From Candidatus Alistipes faecavium (GTDB lineage Bacteria > Bacteroidota > Bacteroidia > Bacteroidales > Rikenellaceae): a stretch of DNA of 64,000 nt. This document shows, in pieces, positions 19,301 through 27,241 of this stretch (positions are counted from its first letter, which is position 1; every line of letters begins with the position of its first letter). The notes below the pieces were generated by a model. The model was not told the origin of the DNA. It did not search any database and saw nothing but the letters and a program-made list of their open reading frames with translations. The translations under genes and the position numbers were made by a program. Location: NCBI GenBank assembly GCA_019118605.1, contig DWYP01000040.1:43621-107620 (forward strand), in the 5' to 3' direction.

Positions 19301-19995
19301 ACACCGAAGGCTACCTGAAGAGCCCCGACGTGATCTTCTGCGGCACGCACACGCACGACATGATCGCCAACGAGGACGTGCCCTACGAGTTCACCTACAT
19401 GTTCTGCACGGCCCTCGACATTCCGGCCGGCTCGCGCGAACTGATCCTTCCCGACGACCAGCGGATCGTGGTGTTCGCCGTTACGGCCGCCGAGGATCAC
19501 ATCAATACGATCGCCCCGGCGTGCGACCTGCTGCGCGTGTCGCTTCCCTCGACGGGAGCCGAGGAGGGCGGGGTATATGCCCAGAACCTCGTCTTCGGCA
19601 GGCCCGTGATCGCCCGTTCGGGTGAGGTGAACCGTTCGGAGCGCGCCGAAATGGCCCTGGACGACAACACCGAGACGAAATGGTGCGACGTGAGCGGTGC
19701 GCGACCGAAGTACCTCGACGTCGACCTCGGCGCGGAGCAGACGCTCCACGGCTGGACGGTGATGCACGCCGGACTGGAGTCGCTCGACTACATCACCAAG
19801 GAGTACAGCCTGCAGGTGCGCATGACGCCCGACGAGGAGTGGAAGACCGTCGACCGGGTTTCCGACAACACGGCGCTGGAAACCGAGCGTCTGCTGCAGG
19901 AGCCTGTGCAGGCGCGTTACGTGCGGCTGCTCGTCACGAAGCCCGACCAGAGCGAGGGCAACACCGTGCGGATTTACGAATTTTCGGTCTATTAG
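16393..19995 (+). CDS. GH38 family alpha-mannosidase with C-terminal F5/8 type C module
   Basis: The 1200-aa protein has a signal peptide ('LVFGGSAVAQ'). The catalytic domain shows zinc ligands in 'SNAHFDSQWNWD', the nucleophile segment 'LPDCFGFGWTLP', and 'WHQFHDDLTGTSIP', all hallmarks of retaining zinc-dependent GH38 mannosidases. The middle and beta domains follow ('DRIDIRNEVDW'). After about residue 1050 a discoidin-like carbohydrate-binding module is seen ('YLDVDLGAEQTLHGWTVMH'). It probably trims alpha-mannose from N-glycans together with the GH92 enzyme. Start could be either of two adjacent ATGs (16393 or 16396). Confidence 0.95.
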   Translation: MMKKSTILLGLALLVFGGSAVAQKPYKVYMVSNAHFDSQWNWDVQRSISKYIPKTLDQNLLLLSKYPDYLFNFEGGIKYQWMKEYFPHQYELMKQYIREGRWHVTGSTWDATDPNIPSTESFTRNILYGQHFYRDEFGVQGTDIFLPDCFGFGWTLPTIASHCGLIGFSTQKLMWRHRPFYGNSKIPFEIGLWEGVDGSRIMAVMDAHNYTTKWRYEDLSKSRQLTRMVSESPIKTIYHYYGTGDMGGAPTIESVRAVEAGVHGDGPIEIISATSDQLFKDYLPFDKHPELPVWDGELLMDVHATGCYTSQAAMKYYNRRNELLADAAERSAVAADWLGGVAYPQQTLTEAWKRFIWHQFHDDLTGTSIPRAYEFSWNDELLSLKQFSNVLTTSVGAVSRALNTDVKGTPLVIYNAAGFPVTELVEATVPARSERVGIYDDKGARVAHQVLGFEDGMLHVLFSAKVPAAGYAVYEVRQGGSRKATSALKASETSLENGIYKVSLDANGDICSIVDKRNGRELVQEGKAVRLALFTENESFSWPAWEITKKTIDSEPVSVTGDVKISVVEQGPVRASVCVERTYGESTFRQYITLTEGGQDDRIDIRNEVDWASTNTLLKAEFPLSVSNPKATYDLGVGSVARGNNTETAYEVYAQQWADLTDADGSYGVSVLNDSKYGWDKPDDHTIRLTLLHTPKTRGGYSYQNRQDFGYHTFTYSIVGHEGDFRQGGTVAKAEVLNQPLTAFVAAKNKGALGRSFSFAASENDKVAMRALKHAEDGDGYVVRFYETAGQEAQEAVVAFAGEIVSAKELNGVEDEIGDASFSGNKLTFTIQPYAMKTFKVQLAAPAATVAPVSCEPVALPYNLKTASYNPYRSDANFDGKGKSYAAELFPETLEFKGVRFEFGAPETENGVKCRRDTIALPAGNYNKLYIVAASTRHDNEAVFTVDGKEYPVLVPYYGGFIGQWGHTGHTEGYLKSPDVIFCGTHTHDMIANEDVPYEFTYMFCTALDIPAGSRELILPDDQRIVVFAVTAAEDHINTIAPACDLLRVSLPSTGAEEGGVYAQNLVFGRPVIARSGEVNRSERAEMALDDNTETKWCDVSGARPKYLDVDLGAEQTLHGWTVMHAGLESLDYITKEYSLQVRMTPDEEWKTVDRVSDNTALETERLLQEPVQARYVRLLVTKPDQSEGNTVRIYEFSVY

Positions 19996-20002
19996 CAGCT
20001 CT

Positions 20003-20026
20003 CCGGCTCCGGTTTTCCGGAGCCGG
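20003..20026 (+). promoter_or_regulatory. Intercistronic GC hairpin after GH38
   Basis: A perfect 10-base stem 'CCGGCTCCGG'/'CCGGAGCCGG' with a TTTT loop starts 8 bases after the GH38 stop and is followed by a second small GC hairpin rather than a T-run. It may be a weak terminator or a 3'-end stabiliser before the calpain-like gene. Confidence 0.5.
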
Positions 20027-20078
20027 GGCCCTGCGGGCCGTATGATAACAACCGAGTAAAACAGAACGTGAAAAAATA

Positions 20079-21659
20079 ATGCAGATGAGAAAAACCTTTC
20101 AGCCCGGGTTCGGGCCCGGTCTTGTGAAGTGGCTGTTGTGTCTCGCCCTGTTTGTCCCGATGAGCTTTCTGACGGCCTGCTCCGAGGATTCGGAAGGGGA
20201 AGGCGATCCTGAGCCGGAACCCAATTCCGTACGTGTGTCGTCGACCACCACGCGCATGCCTTCGGGCGGCACGCTTTCGACGGAGTTCGCCGACTCGCCC
20301 GCAGGCTGCGGCATCGCGCAGATCGTCGACAACAACAACAGCACGAAGTTCGTTACCTCGCATACGTCGTTTCCGATCTTCTGGAGCGGCAACGAGGCGG
20401 TTTCGGTCAACAGCTACTCGCTGACCTCGGCCGACGACCGTCCCGAGTGCGATCCGAAGACGTGGGCGCTGTACGGCTCGGCGGACAACGTTTCGTGGGT
20501 GCAGCTCGACCGCCGCGAAAACCAGACGTTCACGGCGCGCAAGCAGAAACTGGAGTTCACCTTCTCCAACACGCGGCCGTACCGTTACCTCAAGCTTGAG
20601 ATCGAGACAAACAACGGCGGCGATGCCACGCAGATCGCCGAGTTGAGCATCATCGAGATCGTGCTGAACATCGACGATCTGATGCAGTACGCCTACAGCT
20701 TCACCGAGAGCGCAAGCACCCCGATGGGCTCCCACTACGCCAACAAGCACGAGACGACGGATGCCGACCGAGCATGGCTTGCCGATGCGTCGAACGAGCC
20801 CGAGGTGCCGGCCACGAACCGTCCGAACCTTTCGTGGAAGGAGTTTCCCGTGCTGCTCTATCCGACGGCCGGCATTCCGAGTCCTGCCGACGTGAACCAG
20901 CGGGGCATCAGCGACTGCTGCGCCGTGGCGGTGCTCGCATCGTTTGCCTACATCTATCCGGAGTTCATCAAGGCGATCATCACCGACAACGGCGACAATA
21001 CCTTTACCGTGGCGATGTTCGACCCGCAGGGCAAACCGGTGGACGTGACGGTAAGTTCGGTGTTCCTTGCCGATGCCAACGGCACGATCCAGGCTGCGGC
21101 GGGCAAGAACGCCGTGGCCTGCTGGTCGACGGTGCTCGAGAAGGCCATCATGAAGTGGAACGCCATCTACAAGGTGAACCCCGACATCAACGGCATCGGC
21201 ACGGAAGTCGTGGCTCCCCTGTTTACGGGCAACGGAAGCAGTTTCGCCTTCGACCGCGGGGTGCTCGAGAACGAGGACCTGGCACGCGCCGTGCGCGTCA
21301 GCCTGTGGCAGGGGAAGATTATCGTCGGAGGTTTCCATCCCGGGGATATTCCCGTCGACGGCTCCAAGACCGTTTCGGGACACGCCTATACGCTGATGCA
21401 CTCGGCCGACAAGTCGGCGTTGTTCACCATGCGCAACCCGTGGGGCGGCAACCCGGATGTCGACGGCTCGGCCGACGGCGTGCTGAACATTCCCGATGAC
21501 CTGGACGTTGCTCCGACGATCGACCTGCGGATCGTTGAGCCGGGCAAGGCCGCCCAGTACGGAACGGGCGTCACGGAGGCGTATATTCCGCCCGCCTTTG
21601 CGCCGGGGACGATCCTGATGTGCGTATCTCCCGAAGTGCTGAGGTATTCGGGCCGATAG
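20079..21659 (+). CDS. Calpain-like (family C2) cysteine peptidase lipoprotein with discoidin-like domain
   Basis: The 526-aa protein has a lipoprotein signal ('MSFLTACSED') after a long basic N-terminus. Residues about 50-205 look like an F5/8 type C/discoidin module ('TWALYGSADNVSWVQLDRR', 'RPYRYLKLEIET'). The second half has calpain-type catalytic elements: Cys280 in 'QRGISDCCAVAVLASFAY', His435 in 'SGHAYTLMHS' and Asn453 in 'MRNPWGG'. The Trp that normally follows the catalytic Cys is replaced by Cys. It is most likely an exported peptidase tethered to the outer membrane. As the last gene of the PUL it would cut the protein part of a glycoprotein. Activity is inferred from the retained triad. 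Confidence 0.8.
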   Translation: MQMRKTFQPGFGPGLVKWLLCLALFVPMSFLTACSEDSEGEGDPEPEPNSVRVSSTTTRMPSGGTLSTEFADSPAGCGIAQIVDNNNSTKFVTSHTSFPIFWSGNEAVSVNSYSLTSADDRPECDPKTWALYGSADNVSWVQLDRRENQTFTARKQKLEFTFSNTRPYRYLKLEIETNNGGDATQIAELSIIEIVLNIDDLMQYAYSFTESASTPMGSHYANKHETTDADRAWLADASNEPEVPATNRPNLSWKEFPVLLYPTAGIPSPADVNQRGISDCCAVAVLASFAYIYPEFIKAIITDNGDNTFTVAMFDPQGKPVDVTVSSVFLADANGTIQAAAGKNAVACWSTVLEKAIMKWNAIYKVNPDINGIGTEVVAPLFTGNGSSFAFDRGVLENEDLARAVRVSLWQGKIIVGGFHPGDIPVDGSKTVSGHAYTLMHSADKSALFTMRNPWGGNPDVDGSADGVLNIPDDLDVAPTIDLRIVEPGKAAQYGTGVTEAYIPPAFAPGTILMCVSPEVLRYSGR

Positions 21660-21695
21660 GCCGCCTTGCGGCTCTGTGCCCGGGCTTTCGGAACG

Positions 21696-21732
21696 ACGCA
21701 TCCGACAGACAACCTGTCGGATGCGTTTTTTT
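21696..21732 (+). terminator. Strong Rho-independent terminator ending the PUL
   Basis: A perfect 13-base stem ('ACGCATCCGACAG' 21696-21708, 'CTGTCGGATGCGT' 21714-21726) with a 5-base loop is followed by a run of T. It closes the glycosidase/peptidase unit 37 bases after the calpain-like gene. Confidence 0.93.
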
Positions 21733-21954
21733 GTATGATTTGTCGCTACGATGCATCTTTTGTTACCGACCTTTTGGCATTTCACGCTTTTTTTCATAAC
21801 TTGCTTCATATTCGGTGTGAGGGGATCTGTGGTTTTGTAATCCGGGAGTTTGTGATCATTTCGGAGTAACCAGACCTCTCAGATTTTTTTGTCGTGTGAT
21901 GCCGCTTTTCGGAACAGCAGGGCATGCTACTGACCCATTTAAATATAAGCTATC

Positions 21955-23628
21955 ATGAAGGAGCGATTGGCAAATCTGGATACGATTGTTTCTCTCATTC
22001 TCGCCTTTGTTACGGTTGTTGAGTGGATATTGAATATCCCGGGTCGATATATCCTTGTCAGTCTCATCTCTGTCCTCGCCTTGTGGCTCGCAATCATGGT
22101 TGTCATCTTGATGAGGATCCCATGGAATGCCTCTTTCCGTCCTGATCTGTTAAACTGGCGATCGACAGGATGGAGACAGTTGTTTCCTGTTCTGTTTCAT
22201 CGTCCCCTGTATGAGAGCAAATACGTCAGTCCCAATTTTGATAGTCAGTTTATGGAAGACCGTATTTTCGATGCAAAATTTATTGATTGCATTACGGTGA
22301 TCATCGAGGATGATCCTGTTGGGTTTATCGACAATCTCGGATGCATGTTTCCCGTTATGGCTGTTACCGAGAATTCGAGTCATTCGGAACTTCTCTCCGA
22401 GATGCAGGCTCTTGAATCGGAAATCCTTCATCGGAAACTTTTTTTCGTGGCGACTCCGAGCCGGCGGCTTGACGAGGAGAAATCCCGGATCCTCAACGAT
22501 CGGATCGGACAAGCCCTCAAGGCTTTTTCGCAAAGGATCCCTTCCGGATTCCGTATTGTCAGCAAAATTGACTCGTGTCTTCGTTCCAATTATGAGCCCG
22601 AGTACAACGGAATAAAGAGTGGATTCGGGGACTTTTCGCTTGAAGTGCTGATTCCTTCTTATGTCGAACAGGGGCGTGTGACCGTACATGGGGAGCAATA
22701 CATCCGTCAGGACGAGCAACTCGTTCCGATCCACGAATCGGAATTTTCCTCATTCAAAGGCTTGGAATTCCGGAATTCGAATCTTGCTCTGTGGGCGGAA
22801 AGGAAATGCCGTCACCTGGGGTCGCGGAAGAACGTCGGGCTTGTCGATATAGACCTTTTGCGCAGCCACAGCGCAGAGGAGATCGCAACGCGCATAGCGA
22901 ACCGTCCGCCACAGGTGAAGATGATGGTTTTCGACAGCCAGGACAGTTATGACCTTTCGAAGATCCTGCAGATTCTCTTTCTGCTCGAAACCCGGGAGGA
23001 GCGGATCTTTTACAAGTTTGGTCCCAGTATGATCAATCGGATTGCAGCCCAATATGCGTCGCTTCTTTCGTCTCCCGGGGTTATCCCCGTGTCGGGAATC
23101 CGCCCCGAAGACAGGGGCATGTTCATAGCCGGCTCTCTTTCGACCAAGACGAAACTTCAGATTGCGGACCTTCGCGACGAACCTCAGATGTCGATTGTGC
23201 TGATCTCCGAAGAAGAGATCGATCATGCGGATCTCCAGCACATCATCGACAAGAAGACCAAGAAGATCATGGAGAAGAATCGTCGGGGCGACAATGTCAT
23301 TCTGACAACGGAGTTTTGGAAACGAAACGACAATGAATACCCGACCTTGGACAAGCGTGACAAGGTGCTGTCCCTGTTTGCCAGGATTGCGAGCAACGTG
23401 CAGATCATGGAGAATCGCTGGTTTCTTTTCAAGGGTAGCGATACGGCGTTATATACGCTTACCAAGGGATTGAATATCAAATCATTCTATTATTGCGGTC
23501 AGTATATACCCGGGGTTATACACTGCCAATGCGCCATGGGAGAAAATCAAATGAAGTCTTTCTTCATCGTCGGCGGGAATGTAGGAAATAACAGTATCCT
23601 TGTCGATTTTATAAAAAAGATGTCCTGA
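21955..23628 (+). CDS. Membrane-anchored OtnK/DUF1537-like (four-carbon acid sugar kinase family) protein
   Basis: The 557-aa protein has two predicted TM helices (about residues 13-28 and 32-53), then a soluble part resembling both domains of the OtnK/DUF1537 family. It has 'IIEDDPVGFIDNLG' (119-123, where family members have DDxTG), 'SKIDSCLRSN' (family K-K-I-D-S-T-L-R-G-N), and 'PSYVEQGRVTVHGEQY' with 'HESEF' (family PAFPxxGRTTVxGxxYVxG..xxETEF). The C-terminal nucleotide-binding part shows 'MFIAGSLSTKT', 'QYIPGVIHC' and 'FFIVGGNVGN'. Several active-site positions deviate and soluble family members have no membrane anchor, so it may be a divergent or regulatory paralogue. No otn-type neighbours. 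Base composition is less GC-rich than the flanking PUL. Confidence 0.55.
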   Translation: MKERLANLDTIVSLILAFVTVVEWILNIPGRYILVSLISVLALWLAIMVVILMRIPWNASFRPDLLNWRSTGWRQLFPVLFHRPLYESKYVSPNFDSQFMEDRIFDAKFIDCITVIIEDDPVGFIDNLGCMFPVMAVTENSSHSELLSEMQALESEILHRKLFFVATPSRRLDEEKSRILNDRIGQALKAFSQRIPSGFRIVSKIDSCLRSNYEPEYNGIKSGFGDFSLEVLIPSYVEQGRVTVHGEQYIRQDEQLVPIHESEFSSFKGLEFRNSNLALWAERKCRHLGSRKNVGLVDIDLLRSHSAEEIATRIANRPPQVKMMVFDSQDSYDLSKILQILFLLETREERIFYKFGPSMINRIAAQYASLLSSPGVIPVSGIRPEDRGMFIAGSLSTKTKLQIADLRDEPQMSIVLISEEEIDHADLQHIIDKKTKKIMEKNRRGDNVILTTEFWKRNDNEYPTLDKRDKVLSLFARIASNVQIMENRWFLFKGSDTALYTLTKGLNIKSFYYCGQYIPGVIHCQCAMGENQMKSFFIVGGNVGNNSILVDFIKKMS

Positions 23629-23707
23629 TTGCCGTCTGCGGGTTGTGTCTGTCGATCCGAGGCGCCGAATGATGTGGTTGCGATTTACTCTGATTTTGCC
23701 TATAATG

Positions 23708-24109
23708 ATGAAAAACATGATCTCTGCGAAATGGATCCTGTTCGCGGCGGCGACAGCCTGTGTCGTTGCGGCGGCGGCAGCCCCGGGGGCGAAGCCGGAA
23801 CCCCGGACCTCTGAAACGACGGTGTCGGTTGCCGATTTCGGCGCCGTTCCCGACGACGGGAAGGACGATACGCGCGCCCTGCGCCGCGCCGCGGAGTATT
23901 GCCGCACGCACCCCGAGACGACGCTCCTCTTCCCGGCCGGGACCTACCGCCTGCGGGATGCCGCGGCCGAACGCGCAGGCGTGTGCGGGAGGGAGCTGCT
24001 GCAGGGAAAGGGGACAGGCAAAGACTTCGGCCCCTTCCTTCGGCGGGAAACGGGCGCGGACAATGCATCCGCCCCTTCCCCGGAAGGCGCGCAGGTTCCT
24101 TGCAAATGA
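23708..24109 (+). pseudogene. Truncated N-terminus of a right-handed beta-helix (pectate-lyase-3-like) protein
   Basis: From the ATG at 23708 (23705 also possible) a signal peptide is seen ('ILFAAATACVVAAAAAPGA'), then 'VSVADFGAVPDDGKDDTRAL' and 'TTLLFPAGTYRLRD', the standard opening of secreted right-handed beta-helix enzymes such as polygalacturonases and GH110-type galactosidases. Only about 133 codons remain where such enzymes need 400 or more, and the tail after 'YRLRD' is not family-like. The rest of the gene is missing from the window, so this is a deletion remnant. Confidence 0.7.
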
Positions 24110-24125
24110 GGAAAATAGGCCCGTA

Positions 24126-24169
24126 TGCGTGCGAGATCCTATTTTATGTGTGCGATATCCTATTTCATG
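24126..24169. repeat. Tandem pair of 23-base imperfect direct repeats
   Basis: 'TGCGTGCGAGATCCTATTTTATG' (24126-24148) is followed immediately by 'TGTGTGCGATATCCTATTTCATG' (24147-24169), offset by 21 bases. They sit between the truncated beta-helix gene and the promoter of the fimbrillin/caspase operon. They could be a regulator site for that operon or a scar of the deletion. Confidence 0.6.
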
Positions 24170-24184
24170 AACAATAATTTGATA

Positions 24185-24220
24185 TTTGACTGTCATAATA
24201 AATTTTAATTATTATATTTG
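24185..24220 (+). promoter_or_regulatory. Promoter of the fimbrillin/LRR/caspase operon
   Basis: A perfect -7 'TATATTTG' (24213-24220) lies in a very AT-rich stretch, with TTTG at 24185-24188 (24-base gap, longer than the usual 19-20). Transcription would start near 24227, giving a leader of about 100 bases before the ATG at 24329. No other promoter-sized gap exists before 36039. Confidence 0.6.
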
Positions 24221-24328
24221 TAAAGGTTTTTCTTATCAAAAACGGACATATATTGGTGAATACTTGCTCTTTGGAATAGCATATTCCGTGCAAGTACGGA
24301 TTGTATCGTGGAACTAAAATATTAACAT

Positions 24329-24940
24329 ATGGTAAAAAAACTACTCGTCTCGGCATGCTTCGTTGTCTTTTGCCTGTTTGGATCGCAAGCCCAGACAGTA
24401 AAGGCTACCGTGGGAATCAAGGGCATGGGTATCGCCACCATGCCTAATACCGAGCTTGAGCCTACGACCAAGGTGCAGTTCGGAGGTGGCGGCGGCGCTT
24501 TTGCCGGAATGCTCGTCGGAAAGACCCTGGGCATTCAGGCCGAAGCCCTGTACTCTTACCAGATGGCGAGCTTCGACTACGACAACGGGTATCGCTCCTC
24601 GACCTACAAGACGACAAAACAATACGTCCATATCCCCGTATGCCTCCAGCTCTGGTGCGGCCGGAACTTCGCCTTCGAGTTCGGCTACGAGCAGGCTATT
24701 GCCATGTCGGGACGTATCGACGACGGCGATACGGTGCGTCCGGATGCCGGAATCCTCGATTACGGCAGTCTTGTCGGTGGCATGGTCATCAACATGGGCA
24801 AGGTGGTGTTCCTGAACATCCGCTATGTCCATGCCCTGCAGAACAGCTATGTGATGATGGTCGATCCGAGCAAGGCGCAGTCCCTGCAGGTCAGCCTCGG
24901 ATTCAGATTCTATACAAGCAGGAAGTCGGTATTCAAATAA
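24329..24940 (+). CDS. Small outer-membrane beta-barrel protein (PorT-like/OMP_b-brl fold)
   Basis: A 203-aa protein with signal peptide ('CLFGSQAQ') and alternating amphipathic strands typical of an eight-stranded outer-membrane barrel ('TLGIQAEALYSYQMASF', 'YVHIPVCLQLWCGRNFAFEFGYE', 'LQVSLGFRFY'). No enzymatic motif. It is the first gene of the eight-gene unit and could be an assembly or anchoring partner for the lipoproteins that follow. The function within the operon is unknown. Confidence 0.75.
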   Translation: MVKKLLVSACFVVFCLFGSQAQTVKATVGIKGMGIATMPNTELEPTTKVQFGGGGGAFAGMLVGKTLGIQAEALYSYQMASFDYDNGYRSSTYKTTKQYVHIPVCLQLWCGRNFAFEFGYEQAIAMSGRIDDGDTVRPDAGILDYGSLVGGMVINMGKVVFLNIRYVHALQNSYVMMVDPSKAQSLQVSLGFRFYTSRKSVFK

Positions 24941-24964
24941 CCCAAACCAGGCAAGATCACGATC

Positions 24965-27229
24965 ATGAAAAGATTCCTCATATTAGCAGCCGTCGTGTTG
25001 ACAACCGTACGGTGTACCCATTCGTATGAAGAGGGGATGTCCGGTTCGTTCCCGTTCATCGAGCTCATGTCGTCCAGCGAGCTGGTGTTCGACGCCCAGG
25101 GAAGCGAATCGAGTCTCACGGGAACAATCCTTATCCATACCAACATGGATCTCTCGGCCTCGGTCTCCTACCTCGAATTCGACGGGAACTGGGTCAACGA
25201 AGTCCGTATCGAAAGCATGGGCAACGAGACGTCCGTTTATGTCCAGCTGAGCCCCAACACGCTTCGCTCCTCGCGCGCCGCGATCGTCAACATCCTGGCC
25301 GACAATCAGCCCACCGGGCTCGAGGTCTACGTACGGCAGAACGCTTTCGAGATGAACGGCGTGACGAACGTTCACGACGGAGACCTCTATATCTCCAGCC
25401 AGTCCGATGCCGACAACTGCATCTATACCGACATCGAAGGGCGCCTGATCCTCGGGCAGACGAACTCTTCGTCCTATTACTGGAGGGCGCTCAGCGACAA
25501 CCGCCTCTTCTTCACCGACAACGACATCCAGAGCCTTGCAGGGCTTGAATTCATCCAGCGTGTCGAAGGCGGCTTCGTTGCCGGCGGCCTGAGCTACCTC
25601 GACGCGATGTGGGACTTCCCGCAGGGACTGACGTTCCCGCTGGTCGAGTTCGTCGGCTGCAATCCCAACCTGCTGTATTCGTTCGAGTGCGTGACCGACG
25701 AGCTCTACATCTCGGAGTGCAGCCAGTTCTACTCCCTGGAATTCCTGAACGCGATCCACGGGGTGAAGAAGCTCTACATGCAGAACAACTTCGTGTCGGA
25801 CCTCTACGGCATCGGCAGCGCTTCGGAGCTCCAGGAGCTGCACTTCGTCCGGAACTCCTGCTCCGGGGATATCTCCCAGCTGGCGCCGCTTTCGCATCTG
25901 GCGCTCCTCGACCTCTCGGAAAACGCCTTCGAGAGAATCGACGGCATCGCCATGCTGTCGGGGCTCGAGACCCTCGACCTGAGCGGGAACAACATCGGCA
26001 ACATCAACGAACTGGCCGACATGAAGTGGCTGAAGTCGCTCGACATCTCCTCTCTCCCGATCTCCCGCTATCAGGCGAACTACGTGAGCGAGTCGCTGCC
26101 CGGTACGGTCGTGAAGGCCTCCAACCCGACCAGCGACAACGTGTCGCTGTCGCTCTCGCCGACGGTGCTCGATTCCGACCGGGCGCAGCTCTCGGTGAGC
26201 ATCTCGGGCATGTACAGCGGCTTTGAGGCCGGGGTCGTGCTGGTGAAGGGCACCGAGTTCGACTTCTCGGCGCGTCAGCTCGTGGAGTCGATCTATACGA
26301 ACGGACAGTTCACCCTCGATGTTCCGGGTCTTGAGTCCGGTACGACCTATACGGCCTGGCTTTACACGATCGACGGCAACGGACGGATCTACCTCTCCGA
26401 CCGTGCGTCCTTCACGACGAACACCGAGATCATCTACAAATACACCTTTACGGCGAATATCCCCTCCTACGACAACACCGCGCAGAGCGGCACGATCGGT
26501 TCCATCCGGGGTCTGCGCCTGTACAACAACAACTCCACGCTGATGACCGAGAACGTCAATCCCGTGGCCGGCATGGGCAGCAGCTATTCGTTCTCCACGA
26601 ACGAGGGGCAGTGCGACCTGATGCTCTACGGGCTGGGCACGGGCTCGAATACGGTGCAGATCGAATACTCCTACGGCGATACGGGCGCGCTGTGGGCCAT
26701 CAGCAGCGAGAATGCCGCGGGCGGCCAGGGCCTGGGCACCGACATCGTGGTTGCAGCCACCTCGGAGGTGCTCGAGACGGACGTCGTGAAGGACATCGAC
26801 TTCATCCGTCCCGTGGCGCAGGTGGCGATCACCGCCGAATTCGAGAACCTTGAGACCGTGGCGGCCGTCACGTCGATCCAGATGACCATGGACAACATGT
26901 ACGGCAAATACACCTTCGGAAGCGGCCAGAGCGGGACCTACAGCGGCACTTCGACGTGTTCCTTCTCGGCAGTCACGACCTCCGGATCCACGATCCAGAC
27001 GCTGGTTCCGGGCGCCTATGTCTTCCCGAACATCAGCTCGGGAACCAGCAGCGCGGAGGTAGTCCTCACCCTTTCGGACGGAAGCCGGAACATGATCCAG
27101 ACGAAACTTCCCGAACATATCTCCGCGAACAACCAGTACAACATAAACATCGCGATCGCATACAACCGTACGACCGGCAGTTTCACGGTCGAGGAGATCG
27201 AGGTCGTGGAGGACGTAATCGAATTTTAA
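24965..27229 (+). CDS. Surface lipoprotein with BACON-like, LRR, Fn3-like and fimbrillin-like regions
   Basis: The 754-aa protein has an export signal with a possible atypical lipobox ('LTTVRC'). A BACON-like beta-sandwich spans about 30-125. Leucine-rich-repeat-like segments follow ('LALLDLSENAFERIDGIAML', 'LETLDLSGNNIGNINELADM'), then an Fn3-like region ('VPGLESGTTYTAWLYTID'). The C-terminal about 250 residues resemble the beta-rich fold of Bacteroidales fimbrillins (FimA/Mfa/FimB lipoproteins), ending 'NNQYNINIAIAYNRTTGSFTVEEIEV'. This suggests a surface-displayed adhesin or pilus-associated tip. Assignment of each domain is from pattern, not alignment. Confidence 0.65.
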   Translation: MKRFLILAAVVLTTVRCTHSYEEGMSGSFPFIELMSSSELVFDAQGSESSLTGTILIHTNMDLSASVSYLEFDGNWVNEVRIESMGNETSVYVQLSPNTLRSSRAAIVNILADNQPTGLEVYVRQNAFEMNGVTNVHDGDLYISSQSDADNCIYTDIEGRLILGQTNSSSYYWRALSDNRLFFTDNDIQSLAGLEFIQRVEGGFVAGGLSYLDAMWDFPQGLTFPLVEFVGCNPNLLYSFECVTDELYISECSQFYSLEFLNAIHGVKKLYMQNNFVSDLYGIGSASELQELHFVRNSCSGDISQLAPLSHLALLDLSENAFERIDGIAMLSGLETLDLSGNNIGNINELADMKWLKSLDISSLPISRYQANYVSESLPGTVVKASNPTSDNVSLSLSPTVLDSDRAQLSVSISGMYSGFEAGVVLVKGTEFDFSARQLVESIYTNGQFTLDVPGLESGTTYTAWLYTIDGNGRIYLSDRASFTTNTEIIYKYTFTANIPSYDNTAQSGTIGSIRGLRLYNNNSTLMTENVNPVAGMGSSYSFSTNEGQCDLMLYGLGTGSNTVQIEYSYGDTGALWAISSENAAGGQGLGTDIVVAATSEVLETDVVKDIDFIRPVAQVAITAEFENLETVAAVTSIQMTMDNMYGKYTFGSGQSGTYSGTSTCSFSAVTTSGSTIQTLVPGAYVFPNISSGTSSAEVVLTLSDGSRNMIQTKLPEHISANNQYNINIAIAYNRTTGSFTVEEIEVVEDVIEF

Positions 27230-27241
27230 ACGGGACGAACC

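Noticed and set aside
13347-19767. Two very long minus-strand ORFs (1021 and 1130 aa) opposite GH92, GH29 and GH38
   Set aside because: Antisense shadows spanning several real genes and their intergenic regions; no motif seen.
24126-24169. Possible CRISPR array from the direct repeats
   Set aside because: Only two imperfect copies with no spacer between them and no cas genes nearby.
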